Part shown: positions 52,221-63,266 of the stretch, piece by piece | Position numbering within the stretch: the first letter of the stretch is position 1 | Layout: each line of letters opens with the position of its first letter | Assembly (NCBI GenBank): GCA_963971575.1 | Contig: OZ020618.1 | Coordinates: forward strand, 8,000,501 to 8,064,500 | DNA length: 64,000 bases | From: Liopterus haemorrhoidalis | Taxonomy: Eukaryota; Arthropoda; Insecta; Coleoptera; Dytiscidae | Direction: 5' to 3' | Position numbers and translations under genes: made by a program | Notes under the pieces: generated by a model | Databases searched by the model: none | The model's input: the letters and a program-made list of their open reading frames with translations, nothing else | Told to the model about the DNA's origin: nothing

Positions 52221-53212
52221 TCGGTAAAAATTGTAGCCAAACGGCTAAACCTAGAGAGTTGAAAATTGGCATGCTTGTACAACTCTTTGACCCGCACATA
52301 GGAAAAATACTAAAACATCTAAAAAACATATCCCCCTAAAAATATAAACAAATATGTGCTCATCGAAAGTAAAAATATTTTTTTATAATTCTGAGTAGGA
52401 TATCAAATGAAAGCCCTTGGTATGTGGATTAACGATCAAATTTTTATTTTTGCACAATAAATTATTTTAAAGCGATTTTTGCCAAAATTGTGCAAAAAAT
52501 TTTTTGTCCCACACCCTGTAGCCCAGATGGTTTAAACTAAAAATCTGAAAAAATTATAAGTAATGTATATTGGTGTGAACCGGAATAGTACAACAGGAAT
52601 TTTTGATCAGATTATGTTTTTGGAAAAAAACGCATTTTTTGTGATTTTTTGCTAATAATGTACATAAGTTATAGCTTTGTAACACGCCACACTGGAACGT
52701 GTATGCTGGTGTAGTGGTATTTGACGCTGATTTTTCAACCAAGTAACCCGATCCGAATGGGATCGAACCCTGTGAGAAGAGACAATATTATTTTTTGTTT
52801 TTTTTTTTTAAATTTTTATATTGTTTAAATTATTTTTTCAAAATTCTAGTTATATTTGGCAAATGTTGCATTTAATTTTTAAAAACGTAAATTTAATAAC
52901 CAGTGGAAATTGTTTAAATTATAATTTAATTCTGTTTCAATGTACACGAAATCAGAGGGGCGGAACTTATTATAACAACCAATGGAAGCCAAAGGCGCAA
53001 TTTTTAAAATTCTAAATGAACCTTGCTATATAAAAAAAAAAATGCTGCACATATTTAGAAACCTAAATAATGGTATTAGGCGTTCGAATTAAAATTAACA
53101 AAAAAAATATTTTAATATAAATTTGTTTTCGCATCCAAAATAATCATCATTCACTTACTAAATACCTGCAAAACCCTGAAATGTATGAAAATTCACACTT
53201 CACATCAATTTT
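52136..53212 (-). repeat. Repeat A copy 3, full length, reverse orientation
   Basis: Reverse complement of 11075-12145 from TTTTTAGGGTTTTGTAGGTA to TTCACACTTCACATCAATTT. Includes a GTCT microsatellite at 52188-52220. The central 52640-52830 part is diverged and holds a GGTTCGATCCCATTCGGATC word with a B-box look. Confidence 0.82.
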
Positions 53213-53254
53213 ATTCTTTTTCACCTTTTATTCAATAAAATATACATTCTAAAA

Positions 53255-53575
53255 AAAACTTTTATTATCAAATGTACTGTCCATTATTTTCTATCACTTT
53301 GGACAAACGCTCTGGCAATTTCATAATGTCATCTCTCCAGAAGGTTCCGTCTTTGCTCTCGAAAAATCTGTCCAGATGAATTTTGATATCGTCCACAGAT
53401 GCGAAAATTTTTCCGTTAAGGGAATTTTGTAGAAAGCAGAAAAAATGGTAGTTGGATGGTGTGATGTCTGGACCATATGCATTAACGGAAAAAATTTCGC
53501 ATCTTTGAATGATGTCAAAATTCTCCTCCTTTTTCGAGAGCAAAGAACCTTCTGGAGAGATGGAGAGATTCAAGA
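53255..53575 (-). pseudogene. mariner transposase C-terminal fragment with inverted duplication
   Basis: Minus strand reads AYGPDITPSNYHFFCFLQNS (third catalytic D replaced by N in PSNYHFF), LNGKIFASVDDIKIHLDRFF, FWRDDIMKLPERLSKVIENN and GQYI with a stop near 53268. The upstream end of the frame (53533-53567) is an inverted copy of 53331-53366 (TCTCTCCAGAAGGTTC...), so the first ~25 residues are not transposase. No terminal repeats were found. Confidence 0.8.
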
Positions 53576-53579
53576 GAAT

Positions 53580-53990
53580 ACAATTACTTAATTGAGAATT
53601 TATTCCTTTTTAGTTCAGTATAGATATATGTTTTTCGAATTTTGCAGTTAAGGGTGCGCACAACCGTATAGTTTCTTATACAAGACTAACAATCTGAAAT
53701 AAAATTAATAACAATCTATGCATCAAAATTTTCAGTAAATTTGTATCTATCTAATAGGATATTTTTAATTGTAAAAAGAACTTTCATGTAACTGTAAATA
53801 AACAAATTGCATTATAGACGCCATATTGTAAACCATTCGACACATATTTGTGTACCATGTGACAAATTGTAGCTATAGCTTCATTTTACAAATTATTTTA
53901 TGATATTTTGTTCTGTTGTGAAAACTAATTATAGTTATTATACTTGGTAATCTACTTTTGCCGCCACCTCGAATCTACCACGGTTTTCAA
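53580..53990. other. AT-rich stretch, nothing recognised
   Basis: No motif seen. Confidence 0.45.
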
Positions 53991-53994
53991 TATA

Positions 53995-54708
53995 CGAGTG
54001 ATGTTTCCTAAATTCTGGGAATTGTGCTATAATTAAATTAAGCAGAACTTATAAGCAATGTTATTGGTGCCAGACAAGTCTTGACATGTTTATGCAACTC
54101 TCTAGTACAATATTGTTCAGTCTGATTTAGGTGTTCGACTGATATAGACGCGTTTTCAGCAAAATCTCAAAGAGCAATAATTTTCTTTTTGTGGAAAGAA
54201 GGTGTGAAAACATCAAAAATTATTCAGCGTCTGCAAGGAGTATTTAGTGAATCTGCAGAATCCAAAAGTACTGTTTATCGGCGGATCGATCGTTTTAAAA
54301 CCGGTAGAACATCACTAGAAGGCGATCCACGCAGTGGGCGCCCAATCACGCCGGTAAATGAAAGAAACATTACTGCCGTCGAAGACCTACTGGAAGGGGA
54401 CAGGCGAATGACTATTCGTCAAATTAGTGTGCGCCTAGGGATAGGTACACGACAAGTTCATGACATCTTGCATGATTGTTTGAGCGTTAGCAAGGTTTCG
54501 CCGCGCTGGGTGCCAAGGCTGTTGGGACCAGAACAGAAACTCAATAGGAGACACCGAAAAAGTTCTTTTGAGGACGGCTTAAAAAAATTAGTTTATCGTT
54601 GGGATAAATGTATTCAGTTAAATGGAGATTATGTTGAAAAACTACATTGTAATATTGACAAAATAATAAAAATTATAAAAATTCCCAGAACTTTGGAAAC
54701 ATCCCTCG
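53995..54708 (+). mobile_element. mariner deletion derivative, complete ends
   Basis: CGAGTGATGTTTCCTAAATT starts at 53995; the complement of the right end (to 54708) is CGAGGGATGTTTCCAAAGTT, 3 mismatches in ~29. TA at 53993-53994 and 54709-54710. 714 bp. The left repeat lacking in the related 8736-9256 copy is present here. Confidence 0.9.
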
Positions 54709-54749
54709 TAGGTGCTTCGGATAAAATTGATTTATTATTTATTTATTGA
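54145..54749 (+). CDS. mariner transposase N-terminus fused to C-terminal tail
   Basis: An open frame from AFSAKSQRAIIF (54150) through the TGG-Lys at 54190 to TGA at 54747. It contains STVYRRIDRFKTGRTSLEGD, GRPITPVNERNITAVEDLL, MTIRQISVRLGIGTRQ and SVSKVSPRWVPRLLGPEQK. It then passes without a break into FEDGLKKLVYRWDKCIQLNG and DYVEKLHCNID. The DNA-binding domain is intact while the D34D core is absent. If expressed it would give a ~185-residue DNA-binding protein able to occupy transposon ends without cutting. No start ATG precedes the N-terminus in frame (ATA where Met is expected), so expression is doubtful. The last 13 codons run past the element into the flank. Confidence 0.7.
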
Positions 54750-55115
54750 TTTATTTCTACACAAAACTATATAAATATAAAACTTATTTGAAACCTACAA
54801 ATATATTTAAAAATTTACAGAACATTGTTGTGTGATATCTATTATTAAGTTATAACATTTTTACAATAATTTTTTCTACAATCAAAATATTCTATTAGAT
54901 AGATACAAATTTTGTGCAAAATTTGATGTAGATGTACAAGAAACTAATAATTTCTGGAGGGTTGTACGTAACGTTAAACAACTAATGCAGGACCGAAAAA
55001 AAAATTACAAATCCAAGTGATGACAAAAAAATAAATAAAATCGCCAGCGCGCGACGGAGTTTTCGCGAGACCGGGTGCAATGACCCTTTTAGTCCCCCCT
55101 CATCAGCCCTGTAAA
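54715..55115. other. No confident feature
   Basis: 55035-55105 is locally GC-rich (CGCCAGCGCGCGACGGAGTT, GACCGGGTGCAATGACCC), unassigned. Confidence 0.4.
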
Positions 55116-55119
55116 CTAC

Positions 55120-55310
55120 TATTGACAGCATTGTGGATTCTTTAATTTCCTCGAAAATTCAGACATTTATACTCCTTGTCCATGGTACTTTCAGCAGCCT
55201 TTCGAACCACAGAACCACATTCCCAGAGAATTTATGTAGTGCATGTATTTCTTTCTCCGTCTTCCATGATTCAAAAGCATATGGCATATCAGGATTTGTT
55301 TTTTTTTTTA
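55120..55310 (-). pseudogene. RTE-like LINE fragment
   Basis: Minus strand reads NPDMPYAFESWKTEKEIHAL, NVVLWFERLLKVPWTRSINV and LIFEEIKES. It matches the A-ESW-L and RRLLK-PWT----N--VL blocks of RTE-type ORF2 C-termini. Short and frame-broken. Confidence 0.5.
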
Positions 55311-55314
55311 AGAA

Positions 55315-55896
55315 TTCTAAGAGAGAGCAGTGCTCTTTAAATTAAAGGAACGATCACTTATCCATTCTTTATTGTTCTTTCATAGAAAAATCATTTTCCA
55401 TGGTTCATTGTTGAGCACCTATGTACCAAATCGCGTTTTTCCGACACGTTATTGTTAAAATTTACTGATATTTTACAGATATTTACGTTTTCTACTCACG
55501 CACATCTAGTTTTGATTTATTATTACAAATAAACTACAAAACTTTTTTTATAAATTGCTATCTTTTCGCGCAAAGTTCGGGGATTAGGGTGGTAAATTGG
55601 TAGATTTAATATATTTTGGTGATTGGATTTAATTAATTTTAGTTTGTTTGGTTATAAATATTTAGTTTAATCAGTAGTTGTCAATATTTGACCGTGGGAT
55701 TGTTTGCAGAAATTCCAAAACTTTTAACTGCTAAAGTTAATGAATTAATATAATGAAACGTTTGATACAGTAACATTTTTATATTGAAACAGTAAAATTA
55801 TATTAATTATTCGTAAACCGAATTAAATCACAATTGATTATACTGTAAATAATAATTATTATTTCAGTCATATGACCTTAACTGGACTTCTTTAGA
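55315..55896. other. AT-rich stretch, nothing recognised
   Basis: No motif seen. Confidence 0.45.
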
Positions 55897-55899
55897 TAA

Positions 55900-57028
55900 C
55901 ACAGCCCAACAGACATTTTGGTGTCTGCGAGTTTTTAACTGTCTCTAGGTAATTTTTGGACACAGAATCCAAAATAGCCGTCAGATTTGGTCTATCAGAT
56001 CTAGTTTTTGAGATACGTTATATTGGCCTCTTTTACAATAAAGTATCTTATTTCTTAACTTGTGTATTTTTCACGTTATTACTGTTACTATTTGCTCCAA
56101 CTGCCAGTTACAAACACAAAAGAGACAAAGTAAGGTATTTATTTGACAAAGTAGATAAATATACATTCATCACTTATCACTTAAAAATGTTCTTTTGTAC
56201 GACTTTCTAGCATGAAGTTTACCAGAACAGTCTTTCTGAAGACTCCAACAGTAGTAGGCCATCATGTGGCTATCTTATCTTCCTTGATATCATATTCCAT
56301 AGTTTTATGTCCTGATGGAATCTTTCCCCCGGTTCTTCACTAAAATCTCTTAATTTTTCTGGTAAGTGGTCATAATAAAACCGAGAATATTAAAGTTGGA
56401 AAGCATATTTTCCAATAATTCTCTGCCTTATGATTTCCAAGAAAATTTTGTACTACTTAAATAAATGAACACCAAGAATTAGATTTAATTTCGTTCATTG
56501 ATGCGATTGGATTGGATTGTGGATCTTCAGTAGGTTGCCTTATCTGAGGACCATCAAATATTCTGGATTTCAGTTAATCCCAGGAAATTTACGTGTCAAG
56601 TAGCCTACACAAAGTCCATCTCGATTTAAAGCCTTCAAAAATTGCTACATACGCCCAAACTTGATATGCAAGGGTGGAAATATAATTTTCTCTCTCGCAA
56701 CCAAAGGTTCGTTGACAATATTTTGTTTTTCTTGAATTATAACATTTCTTAATAGAAATCAACCAATTTCTGTTAACCCAGTGCTGATCCTTAGCTCTGC
56801 TGTCCCAAAGACATAAAAAAGAAGGATATTTTGTATAACCACTTTGCTGTCCAAGGAGGAAGTTTACCATTTTTAGATAAAAAACTCAAAAAAATCAATT
56901 AGTCTGTATTGCAAAAACTAGAGCTGCTACGAAAAAGAGGTATTTTTGGAATCAGCACATCAAAAATATCTAATATCAGTTCTTACTTTTCCGGCACCAA
57001 GATAAAAAAATTATTTTGTTGGGCTGTG
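55900..57028 (-). mobile_element. Repeat H copy 2, complete CACAG-ended element
   Basis: CACAGCCCAACAGACATTTT on the left and a right end whose complement starts CACAGCCCAACAAAATAATT give a 12-bp inverted repeat. TAA flanks at 55897-55899 and 57029-57031. 1129 bp. CAC...GTG ends with a 3-bp duplication are compatible with CACTA/Chapaev-like or PIF/Harbinger-like transposons; the family is not settled. Carries the orphan ORF below. Confidence 0.78.
56240..56870 (-). pseudogene. Orphan ORF of repeat H, copy 2
   Basis: Starts MVNFLLGQQSGYTKYPSFLC at 56870, preceded by an AT-rich leader, then LWDSRAKDQHW, ERENYISTL, and in shifted frames downstream pieces equal to the FPENLGDF / QGERF-QDIK / YQGRW blocks of the 44-kb copy but more eroded. 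The initial Met context and the highly conserved first 27 residues make 56870 a credible native start for an exon of this protein. Function unknown to me; no catalytic signature visible. Both copies in this window are broken. Confidence 0.6.
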
Positions 57029-57034
57029 TAATCC

Positions 57035-57555
57035 AAATATACATGTTTTCATATGTAGGTACCTATTGTATATTAAGAGTTTGGTTACTGCTTGTATAGT
57101 GATTTACATTTATCGATATTTCCTATTGGCCCGGTGTCACCCGCATGCAAACATTTATATTGAAAACAAACAATATCAGATGCAAAACCCAACAAATCAT
57201 TCTGAACAATATACGTCTAGCAGACATAAAGCTAAATTTAAAGATATGAGCTCTGGTAACAACGCATTCAGCTATAGTAAGATATAGTGAGAGCTTACCA
57301 TTGCACTACAGTAAGCTCTGAAATTAACTAATTGCTATTAGAACTACAAACGACCTCTGAGATTCGAACATTGGATTAGGTATATGTTCAATATAAATAC
57401 ACATGACTAAGTAATTGCAATTTAACTCGCAAGATGACAGAATCAAATAAAATAAAAAGAACAAAAACGTTCACAAATTGCTAGAAAAAAAAAGTGGATG
57501 ATCAAGACAAAGGTGAATATACGAGAGAAAGTCAGTAGTTAAGTCACAAAACACT
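57035..57555. other. No confident feature
   Basis: Frame 57066-57287 has no recognised motif. Confidence 0.4.
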
Positions 57556-57559
57556 ATTA

Positions 57560-57740
57560 AAAAATACTTCGCCAAAAAAGTTTTATTTTTCAACAAAGTC
57601 TCCACCAACATTAATTCACTTATCTCATTGCTTTATCAATGCCCCAAAGCCTGCTGTATAAAAGTCTTTGGGCTGCAATCTCAGCCACATACGTACCTCT
57701 CGTTCAACATCGTTATTACCCGTGAAACGTTTGACGCCAA
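57560..57740 (-). pseudogene. mariner (SETMAR-type tail) remnant
   Basis: Minus strand reads EREVRMWLRLQPKDFYTAGF, GALIKR-DK-INVGGDFVEK then stop. This is the C-terminal tail of mariner transposases (F--GI-ALIKRWDKCI--GGDYVEK) of the type fused in SETMAR. Two of the expected codons (W and C) are stops. No terminal repeat was resolved. Confidence 0.7.
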
Positions 57741-57789
57741 GGTGCTTCTTTGTAGACCGAACCATGAGAACATCCTATTGCAGTTGCTA

Positions 57790-58235
57790 GAAGTAAGAGA
57801 AACCTATATTAAGTACACCAGCCTACACCAATGTTATAGTCGTGCTTCTGTACAGCTGTGAAACTTAGAAGATCATTATGCTAACAGAGAACAAAAAAGG
57901 TTTTTGTAAATAAATATCTCAGAAAATACTACATATATTCTGACCAAATAGTCCAACGTCCAACTCTTGGAGAAGACAAATAGAAGACATATCGAGTGAG
58001 ATTTAAAACCGTAAAAGTGGATTGGTCAAACACTCAGAAGCTTCAACAAAATAACCAGAAGGCTGGAATCTTCCAAAGCCAACCAAGAGGAAGTCTGCGC
58101 ATTACTTGGAAAAGAACCGTTCTGAAAGTGGAGAAAGCTGGGAACTCCTGGAATGAAATAAAAGCGCTAGTAAGGACCGCGTTTTTTGGAAGAGTTTCGT
58201 GGATGCCCTATGCTCCTTGTAGGAGTGAATATATC
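57790..58235 (+). pseudogene. RTE-like LINE ORF2 C-terminal remnant
   Basis: In changing frames: VVLLYSCETWK-like YSRASVQL-NLEDHY, GKTFLSKNKYLR-like FL-INISENTT, then an open run 57996-58337 with RFKTVKVDWSNTQK, QPRGSLRITWKRTVLKVEK and W-EIKALVRTAFFGRVSWMP. This resembles the GH--RM, GRP--TW-R-V--DL, W-E-K-LA-DR--WR end of RTE-type ORF2. Confidence 0.5.
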
Positions 58236-58239
58236 AATT

Positions 58240-58436
58240 CAACACCTTGTATATTCAGAAGTGGACTAAAGTTTAAAGCTGAAAAAGAAGACCACCAAAT
58301 CGTCTACCTTCGCTGTGTGATGCTTGTCTTCGAATAATCATAGTTGATTTTCCATTTACCATAAATTTGAATGGGGAAAATGTTGACGAATTTTATTAGA
58401 GACTTAAAGACGTGATTTCGATCTCTCTGTACGGAT
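58240..58436. other. No confident feature
   Basis: Short interval between a LINE remnant and a MITE. Confidence 0.4.
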
Positions 58437-58439
58437 ATA

Positions 58440-58846
58440 CAGTCTGTTCCAAACGGTTAAGCGGAACTAAATGGTAATTTATTTCTTTTAGGTTGTCACG
58501 AGAAGGGACCTTGCTTGGGTTATTTAATTTTTCAAGTTGGGATGTCAAAATTTAAAATTCCAACAATGAAACCATGGAAACGAATGGCATATGTCAAAAT
58601 TAAATATTTTTTTTTTATATTTTAATGACAAAAAAATAAATAAATGGGAAATTTGTATTAAGAATGACACAAAAAATCAAAATATAAAGAAAATGACATT
58701 TTAAAATGATATTAACCTTAACCAAAAAATGTTAATTGTAAGTATGATTTACAAAGCTTAAACAAAACGGTCGAAAAGCACGATTTAAACGATGAAAGTA
58801 ACTAGATTGCAAAATCTAGTTCCGCCTAACCGTTTGGAACAGACTG
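58440..58846 (+). mobile_element. MITE 1, long (407-bp) version, TA-flanked
   Basis: Left CAGTCTGTTCCAAACGGTTA AGCGGAACTA; right-end complement CAGTCTGTTCCAAACGGTTA GGCGGAACTA. TA at 58438-58439 and 58847-58848. Shares its ends with the 181-bp copies but has a different, longer interior; half of that interior recurs at 40649-40850. Confidence 0.88.
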
Positions 58847-58849
58847 TAT

Positions 58850-59500
58850 ATATAGATATCAGGCGTACAATATTTTATCTTGATGTTTTTAGTTTTATCT
58901 TTTAACATAATTTTTAATCTCGCTACTAGTGACATCTATTTATCATAATCACAATTCATATCTTGTAAAAACGTTCTTTCTACCCTTAAAACTTTTTCAA
59001 TTGTTTTAGTAATCTTCCAATAGCACGCTTGGATCACCCCACATAAAATTGAAATTCAGTTTCACAAATTCGATTACACTGTGACGAATATTTCTTAATT
59101 TTGAAGACAGCTAGAGAGGGAGTCTTGTGTAATTTGTCACTGAAAGGAATAGCTGATTTTAGAACATGGAAGACATTTATGTTACCAAAATTCTCATTAA
59201 ATATTTAGTGGTAAAGATAATTGATACTATAACAGAATATTTAAAGAAGAAAGATGTTAACCATGTATATTTTGCGAGAGTTATTGAACAACTAATGGCT
59301 ACTAAATAATTCAAGGAATAATTAAATCTTATTTGAACGACAGAAAAATATTTGATATTGATGGTGGATCTATGAGCCAAGTTATATATATGCACATGAC
59401 GAAGACATAAAAAATAGAAATCAAAAGACAAAGCTAACAGTAATCAGCGTGCAGAATTCCACCAGTACCGGTTTAGCCTAGTAACAAAATAGTTGCATGA
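58850..59500. other. AT-rich stretch, nothing recognised
   Basis: Frame 59177-59431 has no motif. Confidence 0.45.
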
Positions 59501-59504
59501 ATGA

Positions 59505-59627
59505 TGCAATTCTGTGGACAATCTGTAAGCTACAGACAATCGTATCTAAGGAATTGTTTTATGTGTTGGCATGGACAGTTTCTTACAGATTTTGTCTGTA
59601 AGCTTCCAGGTTTGCCACAGAATTGCA
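59505..59627. repeat. 123-bp foldback element
   Basis: TGCAATTCTGTGG at 59505-59517 and its complement CCACAGAATTGCA at 59615-59627. Inner CTGTAAGCTACAGACAA / complement-like TTGTCTGTAAGCTTCCAG extends the fold. Probably a tiny MITE. Confidence 0.7.
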
Positions 59628-59639
59628 CCAGAATAACAC

Positions 59640-60250
59640 ATCTGCACCAATGTTTGAAACTGTTTACAATTGGGTGAATGAGTTAAACGTGGTTATACAT
59701 CCACAAGTGATGGACATCGTTTGAAATGTCCACTTGATGTGACTACGCCAGAAATAACCTACGTCTTGAGTCTTGAGTGATCAACGAGTCAACTTGTTGA
59801 TGCCACAGGCCTATCACGTGGCTCAATGGTTTCAATTTTGCACGAAAAATTGGGTATGAAAAAGATATTGGCAAGATAGGTCCCTTTTGCTCATAGTGGA
59901 GATTAAACGCTGGTTCAGTTTCGATTATGAAAATGCACGAATTACGCTTCGTTGCTACATCCACCAAATTCATCAGACTTGGCCCCCCTTTTTCCCGTTT
60001 CCAAACATGAAAAAATGGCTCGCCTGATAAGATTTACGTCGAACGAGGAGGTCATTCCGAAACAGATGCTAATTTTGAGGGTCTTCCGGAAACTTACTTT
60101 TTGGATGGTTTGAAACAGTTGGAGAAACGCTGGGCGAAGTGTAACGAGCTCAAAGGAGACTGTGTTGAGAAATAAAAATGAATCAACCCAAAATAATGTG
60201 TTTTTCTGTTGTTTTGTATAACTTATCCTAACTTATTGAACTACCCTCTT
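59640..60250 (+). pseudogene. mariner transposase remnant
   Basis: In shifting frames: WVNELKRGYTSTSDGHR (WFNEFK-G--S--D--R region), VNELVDATGLSRGSMVSILH with EKLGMKKILAR (second HTH and linker), RCYIHQIHQTWPPFS, and ETDANFEGLPETYFLDGLKQ then LEKRWAKCNELKGDCVEK with a TAA near 60170. The catalytic region is scrambled and shortened. The right terminal repeat ends near AACTACCCTCTTATA at ~60250. It lies against a minus-strand LINE tail. Confidence 0.75.
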
Positions 60251-60254
60251 ATAT

Positions 60255-60670
60255 AAATGACTCTATTACAGCTGTCTTTTGCATTCTCTTCACCAGGCGT
60301 CTCTATATCCCCAATCGTCTTCCTGTTTCCATTGCTTCTTACACATCTATCTTCCAGGTTCTTAGAGGTCTACCAGGTCTTCTAAAGCCTTCTGTCACCC
60401 AATTCCACATTCTTTTGAGCCATTGCGTATCCGGCATTCTTTGTACATGTCCAAACCAAGAAAGTTTCTTCTTTTTAATGCTGTCGATTATGTTTTCTTC
60501 TACATCCATTTTAATCGGTTCTTTATGTTCGCGATGAAGCTTCGAGATACCACAACTACTCCTCCAGAAATCCATTTCGACAGCAGTTTCTCTCTTCATC
60601 TCTCTTCATCCATCGTATTTAGCTCCCAAACTTCCGAAACATACGAAACATACAATTATCAAACGGTATA
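60255..60670 (-). pseudogene. RTE-like LINE ORF2 C-terminal fragment
   Basis: Minus-strand open run 60599-60339: MKRETAVEMDFWRSSCGISK, IDSIKKKKLSWFGHVQRMPD, MWNWVTEGFRRPGRPLRTW. These are the EMDFWRRS, I--KKL-WFGHV-RM and G-R-PGRP--TW blocks of RTE-type LINEs. The end is lost at ~60255, where a mariner remnant abuts. The 5' RT is absent. Confidence 0.75.
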
Positions 60671-60674
60671 AGTT

Positions 60675-61560
60675 TGATAATTAACAATTCTTTGGAGTCT
60701 TGTCTTCCAAATGTAGAAACTGTCTTTCACATCTATTTATCTCATGATTACCAACTGCGTATCTAAAACTAATGTTTTATGGGCCTCTTATCCTGCGTTA
60801 TAATGTATATATGCAAGTATTTAATAATATAAAAGCAAATATGCAAGTAGTTTAAAATTTCTTTGCCACTAAAGGCAATGGTAAACTCTGAAAATAACTA
60901 AATGGTGTTCGTGTGCATGTCGTTAAGACAGACTCATTAAAACTTTAAACCATTTTATCACTTTGTACCTACATAAAAATAATGAGCCAATATTCTTACG
61001 GTTTCCCAACAGCTAGTTAGTTTACGTACACAGTTAAACACGATTATTATGACACTTAAAGCAGAGATATGTAAATTTCAATTATAAATGGAATATGTTT
61101 TCACTGCATTCGCTGTGGTAACACATCAACATCATCAATTTGATTTGGTTCAATATTCGATATACACTTTTCTTATCATTTCATTGGTGTCGTTAGCTGT
61201 TATTGTCCACTTTCCTGTAGCTTTTACTAGGTCATCCAGGATTATTAGTAGTAGATCCTCTTCACAGTTTGTCAGCAATAAAGAAAGGGTGTCAATAAAT
61301 TGAAACAATAAAGGCAAAGACTTACTTACTCAGTACAAGGGGCAGCTAAACTTAAATGGAGTTCAGCCGGCTACGTCTTTAGGCAGACTAGATAGATGGT
61401 GTCACAAACTGGCCGACTAGAGACCGAAAAATGGTAAAAGAAGCACAGATCACCCGTCGAAGCAATGATCAAACATTAAGCAAGTAGCTAGAAGTAGCTA
61501 GTAGATGGTTGACAAGGAATGGAAAAGTAAATAGAAGAATTATTTATTTTTACAATGAGT
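60675..61560. other. No confident feature
   Basis: Frame 61088-61303 has no motif. 61370-61480 resembles the edge of a jockey-type C-terminus only weakly. Confidence 0.35.
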
Positions 61561-61562
61561 TA

Positions 61563-61640
61563 GGTAGTTAGTTAGTTAGTTAATTTTTTTTTGGCGTACA
61601 GCAATGATGGCTGTTTGCGGCTAACACAGCCCAGCTAAAT
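61563..61640 (+). repeat. Repeat E copy 4
   Basis: TTAGTTAGTTAGTTAATTTT then TTGGCGTACAGCAATGATGG, TTGCGGCTAACACAGCCCAG. It directly abuts the mariner at 61647. Confidence 0.6.
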
Positions 61641-61646
61641 GACTTG

Positions 61647-62506
61647 CGAGGTGTGTAAATTAAGTAACCGGACTGAATTTTTGATTTTATTTATTTATTT
61701 ATTTATTTTTTATTCGAATAGAATAACAATTTAATATTGTCTCCCTCAAAATAACTTCCTTGGGAAGCCACACAGCGCTGACGGTTCTTCCAATCCTCAT
61801 AGCAGTGATGGAACTCGGATACTGGAATAGCTTTCAGCTGGTTGGTTACGGACGTTTGAATGTTTTCGAGTGTCCCAAAATGACGTCCCTTGAGGTGATT
61901 TTTCAATTTTGGGAAGAGGAAAAGTCACAAGGACTCAAGTCGGGCGAATAAGAAGGCTGAGGAGCCACAGGAATGTTTTTACTGGCCAAAAAACTCGTTG
62001 AAATTACTTGATTTTTCTCATCCCCAATCCATTGGTCAAAATCTGATGAATGGTAGTGTGAGTCAAATTCAACTTTTCCCCGATCATTCTGACTGTCAAC
62101 CGACGATCTGAACGCACATGATCTCAACGCGCGTGATTCATCTTCAATCAACTCTCTTCCTTTTGAAAATGCCTTGTACTACTAAAAAACTTAGGTCTTT
62201 GACAAAACACTGTCTCCGTAGGCCTGCTGAAGTTTTGCAAAAGTTTCCTTTGCACAATGCCCAAGTTTAAAGCAAAACCTGATAGCACACCGTTGCTCGA
62301 AATGAATGTTACTCAATTTTAGAACGCACTAGAAAAAACTGTTTCACGAAAAAATTCGCTACGGACAACCAAATTACTCTCGCGAGTTCAAACTAGTACT
62401 GAAGGCTTATCACATGTTCAACTGCTGCCCCTGCAAGTCCCGCGTCCCAAATTTTGCCAGACCAAACGCTATATTGCCAATCCCGGTACTTAATTTACAC
62501 ACCTCG
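61647..62506 (-). mobile_element. mariner deletion derivative, both ends present
   Basis: CGAGGTGTGTAAATTAAGTA on the left and its complement on the right (to 62506), followed by TA; on the left the flanking dinucleotide has decayed to TG. 860 bp. The transposase is on the minus strand. Confidence 0.85.
61703..62151 (-). pseudogene. mariner transposase C-terminal half
   Basis: Minus strand. 62151-61903 gives STSFLASKNIPVAPQPSYSP and DLSPCDFSSSQN (third catalytic D in PCDF, then a damaged FFLFP). A further frame 61906-61703 gives MKNHLKGRHFGTLENIQTSV, PVSEFHHCYEDWKNRQRCVA and SQGSYFEGDNI. Between TIR and gene the N-terminal domain and the first two aspartates are missing (62160-62480 carries only fragments). 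This is a mariner subgroup distinct from the others here by its GNYFEGD-like tail. Confidence 0.85.
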
Positions 62507-62509
62507 TAC

Positions 62510-63262
62510 AAATAAATAATTCTCCTTTTCGTCTTCTCGATGCTTCGTCTTATCGATGAATAAACAGGAGCTTGAATTCTGGTCCTTTCAAGACTTGTCC
62601 TAAGTATTCAAGTTGGAGGAGAGTAAACCGTGTTTAATCGTTAATATCCTTTGTGGTTAATATTCCAGTCGCAATGTGAACATTTTGCAGGTTTGCCAAC
62701 AGCTACTTACTTTATTACAATAAAACGCCGTCGGTTGATTCTTAAATATTTTTATTAGAATGGTTTGTTAGACTTAAAATACGGAACTTAAAACTCTTTG
62801 ATTTGAAAAGAAGATTATAAGAATTTCAATTTGGTTTTTTCACAAAGATATAAAATTTTTCTTTGATGATTCTTAACGTATTTGAAATATATTATTATTT
62901 TTATTCTTTTAATTTATTTTGCATTGAATCAAGATAACTTTTGAATTTAAATCATTGTTATTTTTAAGGTAATTAGGTTGGTATAAAGTGCCTTACCTTG
63001 CATTAAAATAATCGAAAAAATTTTAATTAAAAATTTAATTTATATATTTAATATATACACATAATATATACACTGGCAGCATCATGGTAAATTCGTCATT
63101 GCTCCGCTTTCCAAAGAAGAACGACTTCGAAACTATTTAACAATTTTTGCCGTCACCGTAAATTGAACTTGGTAGCATATTTATTCTGACACTTAGCAAG
63201 TTCCCTACAGTTGTTCTAAATCAAGTATTATCATAGAACATTAAGTAAAACAATATTTAAAT
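62510..63262. other. AT-rich stretch, nothing recognised
   Basis: No motif seen; short direct words TATATTTAATATATACACA near 63040-63070. Confidence 0.45.
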
Positions 63263-63266
63263 TAAT

